This document shows, piece by piece, positions 28,898 through 37,812 of a stretch of 64,000 nucleotides of DNA. Made by a program: the position numbers and the translations under genes. Numbering within the stretch: the stretch's first letter is position 1; each line of letters begins with the position of its first letter. The notes under the pieces were generated by a model. It ran no database searches and was not told the DNA's origin. It saw nothing but the letters and a program-made list of their open reading frames with translations. The stretch spans positions 1 through 64,000 of the forward strand of contig CAYFLK010000010.1 in NCBI GenBank assembly GCA_964344035.1, written 5' to 3'. This DNA is from UBA1014 sp964344035 (GTDB lineage: Bacteria; SAR324; NAC60-12).

Positions 28898-28963
28898 GGT
28901 AATGCAGTCCATTTGGACAATGTACAAGCAAGGCTAATTTGAGAAGGCTTGGACTGCATTACC
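28898..28963. repeat. Long inverted repeat behind fumC
   Basis: GGTAATGCAGTCCA at 28898-28911 is repeated perfectly inverted as TGGACTGCATTACC at 28950-28963, with a 38-base centre. No T run follows, so it is not a standard intrinsic terminator, though it may end fumC transcripts or protect their 3' end. A small mobile palindromic element is another option. The remaining DNA to 29231 before the parA gene holds nothing I recognise apart from the presumed parA promoter. Confidence 0.6.
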
Positions 28964-29231
28964 ACACTGCAGCAGAAAATGCATAACCTTTCCCAACCTT
29001 AAAAATACGCATGACAAATGCCCCTTCCTGCTACACCTATCCTAAATGCTTGATTTCCATTTCATTTCCTCTGTGATACACTGCAACCGTTTTATCTGAA
29101 CCGGACGTTTACGGAAAAGAGCATTTTCATTTCCGGAAAGCATCAAAATCCGGACACATTCGCCCTTACTTTTCAGGGTTGCATTCTAATATCAATAACG
29201 AACCGGTTATTCAGTTTCCCGGAATTCGCAA

Positions 29232-30017
29232 ATGGACCGATCCACGGCGAGAGTGATCTCTTTCAACAGCCAGAAGGGGGGAGTGGGGAAGACCACTTCT
29301 GCAATCCACCTCGCAAACACACTCGCCCTCGGCGGGTACCAAACCCTGCTGATGGACCTTGATCCGCAAGGGTCCGTCATGTCGGCATTGAAGATTGAAT
29401 CACGGACGAACAGCGGGACGCTGGAAATTTTCTGTGAACAGGGAACGACACTTGAAGATGTGAAACAGCAAGGAGTCCACCGCAACCTGGATCTTGTTCT
29501 CTCCAACATCACCCGCTTGACAGAGGAACAGCAAGTGCTCAAAGTGGCGAAGGATTATTACCACCTCACGCAGTGGCTGGAACAGAACACCCTGGAACTT
29601 TATGATTTCATTGTCATCGATGCGCCCGCGACAACCAGCGTGTTAAGCATCAACGTAATGCTGGCGGCAAACCTGATCATCATACCCCTGCAATGCCATG
29701 CACTGGCGGTAAAGTCGCTGAAACGGTTTCTCAGGGCATTCCGGGATTTACAGTCAAACCTCGACCCGAACCTGAAACTCGCCGGTATCCTGCTGACCAT
29801 GTATGACAAGAATATCCCGTCCCACCAGCATGTGTGCAAGCAGGTGTATCGCGCGCTCGGGGAATCCGTGTTTGAAACCATCATCCCCCATTGCAATCAG
29901 ATCCTCGATGCAAGCGTTCTGGGAATCGACGTCATCCAACGCCGCTTCACTTCGGTGGGCGCCACCGGCTACATCCGTTTTACCAATGAACTGCTTGACC
30001 GCTTCAACCTGCGTTGA
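29232..30017 (+). CDS. ParA-family ATPase
   Basis: A 261-residue P-loop ATPase of the ParA/Soj/MinD class. The deviant Walker A reads NSQKGGVGKTTSAIHLANTL near residue 12, followed by LLMDLDPQGSVMSAL (Walker A') and DFIVIDAPATTSVL (Walker B). These proteins dimerise on DNA or membrane with ATP to position cargo. No parB-like gene is adjacent, so it is an orphan; it could position chromosome, plasmid or, given the flagellar setting, an envelope machine. The next gene converges. Confidence 0.88.
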   Translation: MDRSTARVISFNSQKGGVGKTTSAIHLANTLALGGYQTLLMDLDPQGSVMSALKIESRTNSGTLEIFCEQGTTLEDVKQQGVHRNLDLVLSNITRLTEEQQVLKVAKDYYHLTQWLEQNTLELYDFIVIDAPATTSVLSINVMLAANLIIIPLQCHALAVKSLKRFLRAFRDLQSNLDPNLKLAGILLTMYDKNIPSHQHVCKQVYRALGESVFETIIPHCNQILDASVLGIDVIQRRFTSVGATGYIRFTNELLDRFNLR

Positions 30018-30045
30018 TTTTCCAATGACTGATATAAGACCAACC

Positions 30046-30519
30046 TCAAACAAGGTCGAATATCCGCAGCGCCCTTTTGTAGGCCTTGCGTTTGAAGGGG
30101 ACAAGCCTGCGCAGCAATTCGCGGGGCTGTAGCCAGGTATAGGCGTCAAATTCCAGGGGGGCATGAGAAAAGCTAATCACGTCAGTGCCGGCATGGAGAT
30201 GAACAAGGTACCAGCGCTGCTGCTGCCCGATGACCCCTTTCCATTCGGGTTTGCCTGACAGAGAATGCAGTATGCGCTTCGGATAGCGGTATCGTGTCCG
30301 GGATTTTGACGATGCAAGGAGGGACACATCCCGTGTGCCAATTTCCTCCTCGAGTTCGCGCAATATTGCTTCATCCTCGGCTTCTCCGGGTTCAACTCCT
30401 CCCTGGGGAAACTGCCAGCCGTGCTCGTAGCGGCCGATTCGGTGGAACGCAAGCACTTCCCGACGGTCGGGAGAAACTATTACAGCACCGACGTTGTTTC
30501 TGAAGCTCCCTCGGCTCAT
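30046..30519 (-). CDS. rppH: Nudix hydrolase, RppH-like
   Basis: A 157-residue Nudix enzyme. The Nudix box is complete in GGVEPGEAEDEAILRELEEE followed by IG, matching GX5EX7REUXEEXGU. Flanking features YEHGWQFPQGG and the C-terminal W-x-Q-R-x-Y segment (QQQRWYLVHL) resemble RppH/YgdP, which removes pyrophosphate from the 5' end of mRNA or hydrolyses dinucleoside polyphosphates. Its start overlaps the stop of the acidic protein gene upstream, making it the last gene of the mnmE-containing run. Confidence 0.82.
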   Translation of the reverse strand: MSRGSFRNNVGAVIVSPDRREVLAFHRIGRYEHGWQFPQGGVEPGEAEDEAILRELEEEIGTRDVSLLASSKSRTRYRYPKRILHSLSGKPEWKGVIGQQQRWYLVHLHAGTDVISFSHAPLEFDAYTWLQPRELLRRLVPFKRKAYKRALRIFDLV

Positions 30520-31559
30520 TCTTCACTGAGTTTCTGATCAAGCACACGTCCGCGGATTTGCCCCACCAGTTCATTTATCGGCAGATCTGGGATTTCCTCC
30601 CAGTCCATCATGCGCAGCAAATTCCGTTTCAGCCGTCCCCGCATCAGCCCGCGTTCCTGCCACTGATTGTAGATGGTTTCAAACTCATGAGGCAGAGGGC
30701 GTCCATCTAGGTTTCGCCGGAGCAGGAACTTTATCACACTGTCGGGGTATTTACGCATGAATTCCATCATTGATGCCTGTGTGATCGGACCGGATCCGAA
30801 AACCACGTCAGATTCATCGGTTTCATCGGCCCGCAGCCCTTCATCTTCATCGAAATCCTCCTCTTCCTCTTCCATCTCATCGAGCAATTGCGCCGCCGTC
30901 ACCGCTTCAGGTTTCCCTGCAGCACGTGGAATTTCCATTTCATACTCCTCCTCTTCCTCATTTCCGTTGGTAACCTCTTCTGCTTTTCCGGAATCTGATA
31001 CTGACTGCGGGGGTTCCTGAAATTCGTTTTCTTCTTCGACAGCCTCAATGTCCTCTGCTTCCACTTCCAGTGGTTCCATCAACTCCTCGTCGAGTTCAGC
31101 GGGTTCAAGTAAAACCGGCTCCACGGAGGTATCATGCTCAGGCTCAGAAAGCGGAGTCTCTTTATGCACAGCAGGCGGCATTTCTTTAAGTTCCGGAGAG
31201 GGGGTTTGTGTCTTTCCCCTTTTCACAACTTTTTTGCCTAGATCCCGCACCAGTTCAAACGGAGGGAGGGGGTTAGCCGGAGGGGTGGCGGATGCCAGGA
31301 ATCGCGCGGCGCGCCTTTGCATTTCATAGTCAACAGCGGGGTCTGAAGGGGTCCGGTCCGCTATCAACTCAAGTATTTGACCCGGACCCACCCAACCCGG
31401 AGGTTCAGGCGCTTTCGGCTGCCGTACCCGGGAGCGCGCATTTTGCCGCCCGTCTTCTGAAATATCCAGTGTCTCGGAACCCGCACTTGAGGATGCCGCC
31501 GCATGGATACGGCGAAAATCCTCCAGCATCGTTTCCACCTGGAAGGGTGACATGGACAT
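30516..31559 (-). CDS. Acidic, low-complexity protein in flagellin-mnmE run
   Basis: A 347-residue protein from ATG 31559 (MSMSPFQVETMLEDFRRIHA); the longer frame overlaps the gene before it and is less likely. The centre is strongly acidic and disordered-looking (EPLEVEAEDIEAVEEENEFQ, MEEEEEDFDEDEG). Both ends look folded: the N-terminal helix and a C-terminal helical block (ASMMEFMRKYPDSVIKFLLR). I recognise no family. Its place directly behind a FlgN/FliT-like coiled coil suggests a flagellar or cell-cycle accessory role, but this is guesswork. It overlaps the Nudix gene by ATGA. Confidence 0.65.
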   Translation of the reverse strand: MSMSPFQVETMLEDFRRIHAAASSSAGSETLDISEDGRQNARSRVRQPKAPEPPGWVGPGQILELIADRTPSDPAVDYEMQRRAARFLASATPPANPLPPFELVRDLGKKVVKRGKTQTPSPELKEMPPAVHKETPLSEPEHDTSVEPVLLEPAELDEELMEPLEVEAEDIEAVEEENEFQEPPQSVSDSGKAEEVTNGNEEEEEYEMEIPRAAGKPEAVTAAQLLDEMEEEEEDFDEDEGLRADETDESDVVFGSGPITQASMMEFMRKYPDSVIKFLLRRNLDGRPLPHEFETIYNQWQERGLMRGRLKRNLLRMMDWEEIPDLPINELVGQIRGRVLDQKLSEE

Positions 31560-31569
31560 TGTTCGTGTT

Positions 31570-31944
31570 TCAGGTAATCCGTTTTGATGGATATAACTGG
31601 TTTCCGGAGACCCTGCGGGAATAATTGATTTGTTGGCGGAGCTGATCCATCTCCCGAAAAACCTGTTTCTTTTCCTCAGACATAATTTTTTCCACACTCA
31701 GTTCGGATTGCAACAGCTTTTCCATCAGTTTGCGGTGTGTTTCATGCAGGCTGATTTCCTCATTTTTCAAATCCCGCTCATGCTGACTCCGCCAAAGTTC
31801 CTGCAGGGCTTCGGTCTCGCGGAGTTTTTCGATGACCTGCTGTTTTTGATCGAGCAGCCAGTTCCATCCTGCGGTTTCCGATTCGGCCATCTGCCGCTGT
31901 GAAAGGTCCAGCAATTCCTCCAGCAGTTCCTGCCGCCGTTTCAT
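31570..31944 (-). CDS. FlgN/FliT-like coiled-coil protein
   Basis: A 124-residue, almost wholly helical protein from ATG 31944 (MKRRQELLEELLDLSQRQMA). The segment LLDLSQRQMAESETAGWNWL then LDQKQQVIEKLRE follows the FlgN/FliT export-chaperone pattern in which a short helix ends with a work/load motif and Q/E-K-x-x-x-I-x-x-L. The rest is coiled coil (HETHRKLMEKLLQSELSVEK). It lies between mnmE and the acidic protein, in a unit with two flagellins. A chaperone or FliJ-like role in flagellar export is inferred; no catalytic motif is visible. Confidence 0.55.
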   Translation of the reverse strand: MKRRQELLEELLDLSQRQMAESETAGWNWLLDQKQQVIEKLRETEALQELWRSQHERDLKNEEISLHETHRKLMEKLLQSELSVEKIMSEEKKQVFREMDQLRQQINYSRRVSGNQLYPSKRIT

Positions 31945-31975
31945 CAGGATAACTAGATCGCTCTCCTGCAGGAGT

Positions 31976-33355
31976 TCATTTGCCAATGCAGAACTCCGAA
32001 AATATGCGTTCCAACAGATCGTCGGCGGTCGTCTCACCGACAATTTCGCCGAGAGCGTTCAGCCCTGACCGCAGGTCGACCGCAAGCAGTTCCTCGCCGA
32101 TTTTATTCTGTAACCCCTCACATGCCAGGCGCAGGGCTGCAAGCCCCTTTTCAGCTGCCTGCTGCTGACGCATGTTGGTGAGCCATGTACTTTCCAGGGC
32201 GGGAGGTTTTCCCCCGCTGGATTTACGGAAGAGGGAATCCTTCAGTTTTTCAATACCCTCCCCGGTTTTCGCGGAAAGCGTTACCGATTCGAACCGGGAA
32301 ACACTGGATTTCCACTCGGGGTCTTTTCCGGACAACAGGTCGGATTTATTGAAAACGACAAGGGTCCGTTCCGGCTCGATAGACTGCAGCAGCCGCATGT
32401 CTTCCTTTACCAGGGCAACGCTGCCGTCGAGAACCAACAGGGTCAGGTCCGCGGTATCCCAAGCAACCCTGGAACGGCGTATTCCTTCACTTTCCACAGG
32501 ATCTTTCGATTCCCGTATTCCCGCGGTATCAGCAAAGCGGAAGGCCAGCCCACGGATTTGGATGGACTCCTCAATCACGTCCCGCGTAGTACCCGGGAAT
32601 GTGGTCACGATGGCACGAGGTTCCTGCAGGAGGGAATTGAGCAGTGACGACTTGCCCACATTCGGACGACCGATGATGGCGACCCCGATTCCTTCGCGCA
32701 TGCGTCTTCCCTGACCCGCGCCCGCAAGCATTTGCACCAGTTCCGCGCAGCAGTGATTCAGACGCCGCAGACATTCATCGCGTTCCGTGAAGACTGCGTT
32801 TTCATCTGGAAACTCGATGGTCGCTTCAATAAGAGAGGCAACCGCAGCCACTTCGTTTTTCACTTTTTTAATAGCCTGAAAAAGCTTCCCGCGCAGCTGC
32901 TGGGCAGCGGCTTTTAGCCCGAGACCGGAATTCGCGTAGGTCAGGTCAGCAACCGCCTCGACACGGGTCAGGTCCAGGCGTCCGTTGATGAATGCGCGCT
33001 GGGTGAACTCCCCCGGCCGCGCCAAGCGCACACCGCGCCCAATGATCAGTCCCAGGATGGTCTGCATACCCAGCACGCTGCCGTGTCCCTGCACTTCCAC
33101 CACGTCTTCACAGGTAAAAGACCTCGGCGCGCGCATCACTGTAACCAGCACTTCGTCAACCGGTTCCGTATCTTCCTGAATCCATCCATGGATTAACTGA
33201 TGCGACGGGGCCTCCTCAAGTGGAGGCCCCGGAGCGGATCGGACAAACAGCGGAGACACCGATTCAACGGCCGTCGGACCACTGACCCTGATCACGCCCA
33301 GCCCAGAGGGCTGCAGGGCGGTGGCGATTGCGGCAATTGTATCATCAAACACCAT
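31976..33355 (-). CDS. mnmE: tRNA modification GTPase MnmE
   Basis: A 459-residue GTPase (also called TrmE) that works with MnmG to place carboxymethylaminomethyl groups on wobble U34 of tRNA. N-terminal folate-binding domain: DDTIAAIATALQPSGLGVIR. Central G domain: IIGRPNVGKSSLLNSLLQEP, TTFPGTTRDVIEE, FADTAGIRESKDPVESEGI, VVFNKSDLL. The C-terminus ends in FSEFCIGK with the catalytic Cys. It sits 17 bases after flagellin 2 and 31 bases before the chaperone-like gene. No mnmG is in the window. Confidence 0.97.
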   Translation of the reverse strand: MVFDDTIAAIATALQPSGLGVIRVSGPTAVESVSPLFVRSAPGPPLEEAPSHQLIHGWIQEDTEPVDEVLVTVMRAPRSFTCEDVVEVQGHGSVLGMQTILGLIIGRGVRLARPGEFTQRAFINGRLDLTRVEAVADLTYANSGLGLKAAAQQLRGKLFQAIKKVKNEVAAVASLIEATIEFPDENAVFTERDECLRRLNHCCAELVQMLAGAGQGRRMREGIGVAIIGRPNVGKSSLLNSLLQEPRAIVTTFPGTTRDVIEESIQIRGLAFRFADTAGIRESKDPVESEGIRRSRVAWDTADLTLLVLDGSVALVKEDMRLLQSIEPERTLVVFNKSDLLSGKDPEWKSSVSRFESVTLSAKTGEGIEKLKDSLFRKSSGGKPPALESTWLTNMRQQQAAEKGLAALRLACEGLQNKIGEELLAVDLRSGLNALGEIVGETTADDLLERIFSEFCIGK

Positions 33356-33372
33356 CTGCCCAGGTGCTGACG

Positions 33373-34806
33373 CTAGTGGTTGTTGTTTATCAGCAGCCGC
33401 AGAACGTCCGGGTCGACACGATTCGTCTGCGCGGCTGCTGCCGCTGCCGCTTCAGTCATGATCATATGTTTGGTGTAACGAGCCACTTCCTCAGCCAGAT
33501 CAGTGTCCCGGATTGTTGATTCCGCGGCCACCAGGTTTTCCTGGGCAACTCTAAGGGTGGTCAAGTTGCTCTCCAGCGCATGTCTCTGCACTGCGCCCAG
33601 CCTGCCGCGTAGGGAAAGTAGCTGATCGGTCGCCTCATCCACAAGCCGAATCGTGTCCGCCGCGGCCTGTGGGGTGAAAACGTGAACTTCCGACAAGCTG
33701 CCGAATCCGCTTTCATTTGCCACTCCCCTTGCCAGAGAAGTCGTGTGCGTGCTTTCAATCGCCACCCCTACCTGTTGGCCTTCATTGGGACCGGTCTGGA
33801 ACTGCATCGAATTCTGCGCAACCAGCACACGCCCCACTTCGCCCAGACTGTCTCCGGTATAGACAATACTAAGATCAGTGGTGTTGAAATTCGAATCCCT
33901 GCCCGTAAGTACCCGTCCATCTCCCTCGGCGGCTTCTCGGGCTATCTTGCCCTCGATATCCGTACCGAGTATCAACTGAGGCTGGTTTGCCTCACTCACC
34001 AGCGCGTCTTCCTTGAAGCTGGTGATGGTAAATCCCTTGGCCAGACCAAACTCCTGGTGCTGAATGGTCAGCTGTTCCAGGTCTGCATCATGGTCCACCA
34101 AAAGGTTCATGTTTGCGTCGGCTATGCCGCGTTTCAGCCTGCTGACGAAATTGACCGCCGTCCCCCCTTTGGGGCTGGAAACCTCGATCAGATTGCCGTC
34201 TTCCTCTTCGAGGCTGATCCGCAATCCCTCCGCGGTTTCATCATTGAAATCCGCGACAAGGGTGGCTCTTTCAGGCAACCGCATGACTTCAACAGAATAG
34301 CCTTCCACCGGAGACGCGCGTGTTTTTGCGCTGGCCCAGATAAAGACAAGATCGTCGTTGTTTCCCACTCCGGAGGCTCCCTGGCTTCCGTCCAGCAATG
34401 GCTTGTTGCCGAAGCGGGTGTGGCGGGTAACCCGGTCGATACTCTCCAGCGCGCCGCGGATTTCAGTCTGCAGTGCAGTCAAAGCGTTTGAATCGTTGGC
34501 CGCCGAGTTAGCCGCGGCAACAGCGAGCTGCCGCATTTCTATCAGCAGGTTGTTCACTTCCCCAAGCGCTCCTTCGGCGGTTTGCACCAGAGAAACCGAA
34601 AACTCTGTATTCGCCAATGCCTGTTCCACGCTTGCAATCTGAGACCGCAAGTTTTCGGATACAACCAGACCCGAGGGATCGTCCGCGCCGCGGTTGATTT
34701 TCAACCCTGATGCGAGCCGCTCCAGCGAATGGGAAAGAGACATCTGGGATTCCGCCAGATACCTCAGGGTGTTAACCGACGCGGGATTGTGTTTTATCCG
34801 CATCAT
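33373..34806 (-). CDS. fliC: Flagellin 2
   Basis: A 477-residue flagellin. The N-terminal D0/D1 (MRIKHNPASVNTLRYLAESQ, LERLASGLKINRGADDPSGL) and C-terminal D1 (LRGRLGAVQRHALESNLTTL) are clear. Unusually, the tail has an alanine run and ends VDPDVLRLLINNNH rather than the LPQxxLxLL form of its siblings, suggesting a specialised position in the filament. The middle has the shared module IEGKIAREAAEGDGRVLTGR. It follows flagellin 3 by 138 bases with a GC-rich hairpin between (34895-34922), so it is probably on the same transcript at lower level. Confidence 0.94.
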   Translation of the reverse strand: MMRIKHNPASVNTLRYLAESQMSLSHSLERLASGLKINRGADDPSGLVVSENLRSQIASVEQALANTEFSVSLVQTAEGALGEVNNLLIEMRQLAVAAANSAANDSNALTALQTEIRGALESIDRVTRHTRFGNKPLLDGSQGASGVGNNDDLVFIWASAKTRASPVEGYSVEVMRLPERATLVADFNDETAEGLRISLEEEDGNLIEVSSPKGGTAVNFVSRLKRGIADANMNLLVDHDADLEQLTIQHQEFGLAKGFTITSFKEDALVSEANQPQLILGTDIEGKIAREAAEGDGRVLTGRDSNFNTTDLSIVYTGDSLGEVGRVLVAQNSMQFQTGPNEGQQVGVAIESTHTTSLARGVANESGFGSLSEVHVFTPQAAADTIRLVDEATDQLLSLRGRLGAVQRHALESNLTTLRVAQENLVAAESTIRDTDLAEEVARYTKHMIMTEAAAAAAAQTNRVDPDVLRLLINNNH

Positions 34807-34944
34807 AAGCCCTCACAGAATGTATTGAGTGCAGGAGTGTCCGTGGGACATTCCCTGCCAAACAGCCTGCCGGTCCGGGTCCGGGGGAAACAGATCCCCG
34901 GGGGTTTCCGGGCCGGCGGAAGTTACCGTTTCAAAGAACCGGTA

Positions 34945-36405
34945 TTATTGATTGGCAAGCAGTCTCAAAATGTTCTGTGGTAGGCCGTTGGCCTGGGCCA
35001 ACTGCGCGGTAGCGGACTGGGTCATGATCTGGTTCCTGGTGAAATTCGCCAGTTCCATCGCCATGTCGGCATCCCTGATGGTCGATTCCGCGGAAGTCAT
35101 ATTTTCCGTCGCAATCCGCAGACTGGTCAGGTTGCTTTCCAGGGTATTCCGCTGAAAGGCGCCCAGACGTCCGCGGGTGGAAGCAACCTGGTTGATGGCT
35201 TCATCGACGATCCGCAGGGCGTCATCCGCTCCCTGTAGAGTCCTTACATCCAAATCCGCCAGAGACTGGAACCCACTTTCGTTTTTTACGCTGCGAGCCA
35301 GTTGGCTGGAACTCATGTTGCCCATGGCCACCGAAACGGATTGATCCGGATTTGCTCCGACCTGAAATCGGAACCCTTCACGTATGCTCACCTTGCCCAC
35401 CATGGTTCCTTCGGGCCTGTCAACTATGGCGACTTCCGGCGCGCCTTTCCAGCGTACCGTCAATCCTTCCGTAGTCGCGTTACCACGACGACCGGTCAGT
35501 TCCTGGCCATTACCGACCCCGGTTTCTCCATTGATCATCCCGCGAACGTCTTCGCCGTTGCTGATGATGCGCGGATTCCCGTTTCCGTCGCTCAACACTC
35601 CGGGAGTGGAACTGCGGAGCAGAAATGACTGGTCCGAACCATGCTGGTTGTGCGTGATGGAAATGACGCCGTCGCCACTGTCAGCGACAGTTACATCCAG
35701 GCCGTTTTTCTGCGCCACGTCGTTTAGTTTCTTGATGGCGCTTTCCACGGTATAGGTAGAATCCAGCTTGACCGTAGCGGTCTTGCCTCCTTCCTGGATG
35801 GTCAGCTCTTCACCCGCATCGATTTTATCCATCGTAAGGGCTGCTCCTTCGGAAAAATACGCCTGTTTTGCCTCACCGAAAATCACCACGTCGTAACCGT
35901 CCTGTCCGGAAGTCTTTGCGCCTCCTGAGACAGCGACAAACTCCAATCCGGCCCCGGTCGCGGTGGCGGATGAAGAGCCGCTGCCGTCGAGCAGTTTTTT
36001 GCGTCCAAACTGGGTGGTGGCGGCAACACGATCAATCGCTGAAAGGGCGTTTTCGACTTCCTGCTGGTTGGCTGTCAGCATATTTTCGTCGTTCGCCCCT
36101 TCGTTTGCCGATGCTACGGCCCGCTGACGGATTGCGATCAACTGATTGGCAACTTCGTTGAGCGCTCCTTCCGCGGTCTGCACCAGGGAAACAGCGACTT
36201 CGTTGTTGCTGATGGCCTGCTTCAATCCGGCATTCTGTGCACGCATGTTTTCCGCGATGACGAGATCAGCGGGACCATCCGCCGCGCGGTTGATGCGCAA
36301 ACCCGAGGCCAGTTTTTCAAGCGACCGTGAAAGGTCCGTTGAGTTCTGCTGCAGGTTGCGGTGCGCAACCAGGGAATCAACGTTGCTGTTGATTTTGAGA
36401 CCCAT
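34945..36405 (-). CDS. fliC: Flagellin 3
   Basis: A 486-residue flagellin with the usual ends: MGLKINSNVDSLVAHRNLQQ, SLEKLASGLRINRAADGPAD at the N-terminus and MTQSATAQLAQANGLPQNIL at the C-terminus. The central insert (about 160-370) includes KKLNDVAQKNGLDVTVADSG and the shared module VRGMINGETGVGNGQELTGR. AAGGAG precedes the ATG. The 5' leader has two short hairpins and several GGA motifs that could bind CsrA. I find no sigma-28 promoter within 500 bases upstream, unlike flagellins 1 and 4. Confidence 0.95.
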   Translation of the reverse strand: MGLKINSNVDSLVAHRNLQQNSTDLSRSLEKLASGLRINRAADGPADLVIAENMRAQNAGLKQAISNNEVAVSLVQTAEGALNEVANQLIAIRQRAVASANEGANDENMLTANQQEVENALSAIDRVAATTQFGRKKLLDGSGSSSATATGAGLEFVAVSGGAKTSGQDGYDVVIFGEAKQAYFSEGAALTMDKIDAGEELTIQEGGKTATVKLDSTYTVESAIKKLNDVAQKNGLDVTVADSGDGVISITHNQHGSDQSFLLRSSTPGVLSDGNGNPRIISNGEDVRGMINGETGVGNGQELTGRRGNATTEGLTVRWKGAPEVAIVDRPEGTMVGKVSIREGFRFQVGANPDQSVSVAMGNMSSSQLARSVKNESGFQSLADLDVRTLQGADDALRIVDEAINQVASTRGRLGAFQRNTLESNLTSLRIATENMTSAESTIRDADMAMELANFTRNQIMTQSATAQLAQANGLPQNILRLLANQ

Positions 36406-36955
36406 AATATTCTCCTTGATTTGGGTTCATTGAGAGTTTCCATACATGGAATTAAGCGCATTCCTTCAATGGAACGCATAAGTGACTGTGGACGGACGAC
36501 TCCCGGTCGATCCAGTCCGATGGGGGAACATCGCACCTCTTGACGCGGTCCCTCCTTGGCCCCACGTGCCCCACAGTCCAACTGACGCACGTTAGAACTC
36601 GAGGACGCCATCGGTTAAACCCGATTCAGCACCCTCCGGAACCGGCGTGGTCAGAGCTAATCCTTCCCGCTCTACCTGCGGTCAGCGGGTGATTGCGCAA
36701 TTCATCCATGAACATTCAACCTGCCGGTTCCCTGTTCCGAAATCCCGGGACCTCCGGAATTCCGAATTTGCCGAGGACCTACTTCCACACATGCCTGACC
36801 GGTTTCATGCGTTGCTGGCCCTATTATGTGAAAGTGAACTTCCTCGTTAAGTTGTCATAAAGAGCTATATTTTCTGACAAATCTAAATGTATTTTAGTCC
36901 GGGGCCGTTTATTCCGGCATCATGTCGGAGAGGCCCCTGACGATTTACACCAAGT
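36406..36955. other. Leader and promoter region of flagellin 3
   Basis: About 550 bases without a convincing gene. Near the flagellin start on the minus strand are a hairpin GCGTTCC-ATTGAA-GGAATGC and a second palindrome TTCCATGTATGGAA, then the ribosome site AAGGAG. The remainder is GC-rich and may be a long untranslated leader; I see no consensus promoter and no RNA gene. Confidence 0.4.
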
Positions 36956-37381
36956 TCAGCATTCCTGGATTTTCAGAAGCCGACGCAATGCTGCTTCTGC
37001 TTTTTTCATTTTCCTTTTTTCGTGAGATCTGAGTGTTTGTTCCCAATCCCTGCGATTATTGTCGTCTTTTTCCGCTGAACCGGTTTCTTCATCCATTCGC
37101 ATTTCCGCCGACTGGCGGATTTGCTCCAGGTTGTGTTCCAGGCATATCCGCCCCATCCAGCGTGGTGGTTCCATTTCAAACCGGCGTCCACGTCCTAAAG
37201 CTGATGTGGCGGCAGCATCATCGAGCACACTTAACGCATCAAGAAATTCTGTTTCCCCTGGCACTTTCTGGGCCTCCACAAGCGGGACCACATCGCGACG
37301 TGCCAGGTTCCGCATCCGGTTAAGCATTGAGTGACCGTTGCCGCGGGACAACCTTAAAACCTGCGCAGTGTAATGATCCAT
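36956..37381 (-). CDS. Hypothetical protein upstream of flagellin 3
   Basis: A 141-residue soluble protein with no family I recognise. ATG at 37381 (MDHYTAQVLRLSRGNGHSML) is chosen because AGGA lies seven bases upstream. The N-terminal half is mixed (LARRDVVPLVEAQKVPGETE) and the C-terminal half is a charged helix (LRSHEKRKMKKAEAALRRLL). Its position 550 bases before the flagellin-mnmE run suggests a flagellar or regulatory link, but the sequence does not prove it. Confidence 0.5.
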   Translation of the reverse strand: MDHYTAQVLRLSRGNGHSMLNRMRNLARRDVVPLVEAQKVPGETEFLDALSVLDDAAATSALGRGRRFEMEPPRWMGRICLEHNLEQIRQSAEMRMDEETGSAEKDDNNRRDWEQTLRSHEKRKMKKAEAALRRLLKIQEC

Positions 37382-37812
37382 CAGCAAATCCTGATTGAGT
37401 TATGGGTTCATCAGCTTCGACTGCTTGCGACAATCAGAAGCAGGACCTGTTTTGGTTCTGTGGGAAGCTCATTCGGCATCACATTCTGCAACCACAAAAC
37501 CGATTTCATGTGTGGGCTGATAATTTACCAAGCCCAATTGCAGCTATCTTTAATGAACTTACAATAAGTCCGAAAATAACTTTAAGTCATAACCGTTAAG
37601 TATATCACTGGCTTGTACGGGGAGCTGAATCCTGCATTTTCAGTCAGTTATAGATTTGATTTAATACCGATTTCACGGAATCCACTGTTTTACAAATACA
37701 TAATCCCTTCCCCCGTTTGGTTAACAAAACTGAGATTTCAGCCTGCAAGTCCCCCCGCAGGCACGGATACAACCGTTACCAGCGGGGAGACAGCAAGGAG
37801 CAACCCTTGAGT
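37382..37812. other. Intergenic region with small GC hairpin
   Basis: About 430 bases between two minus-strand genes. A six-base-pair hairpin GCCTGC/GCAGGC (37741-37762) lies behind the M24 gene and could help end its transcript. The rest is AT-rich and presumably holds the promoter of the hypothetical gene; no clear sigma-28 or sigma-54 site is visible. Confidence 0.35.
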
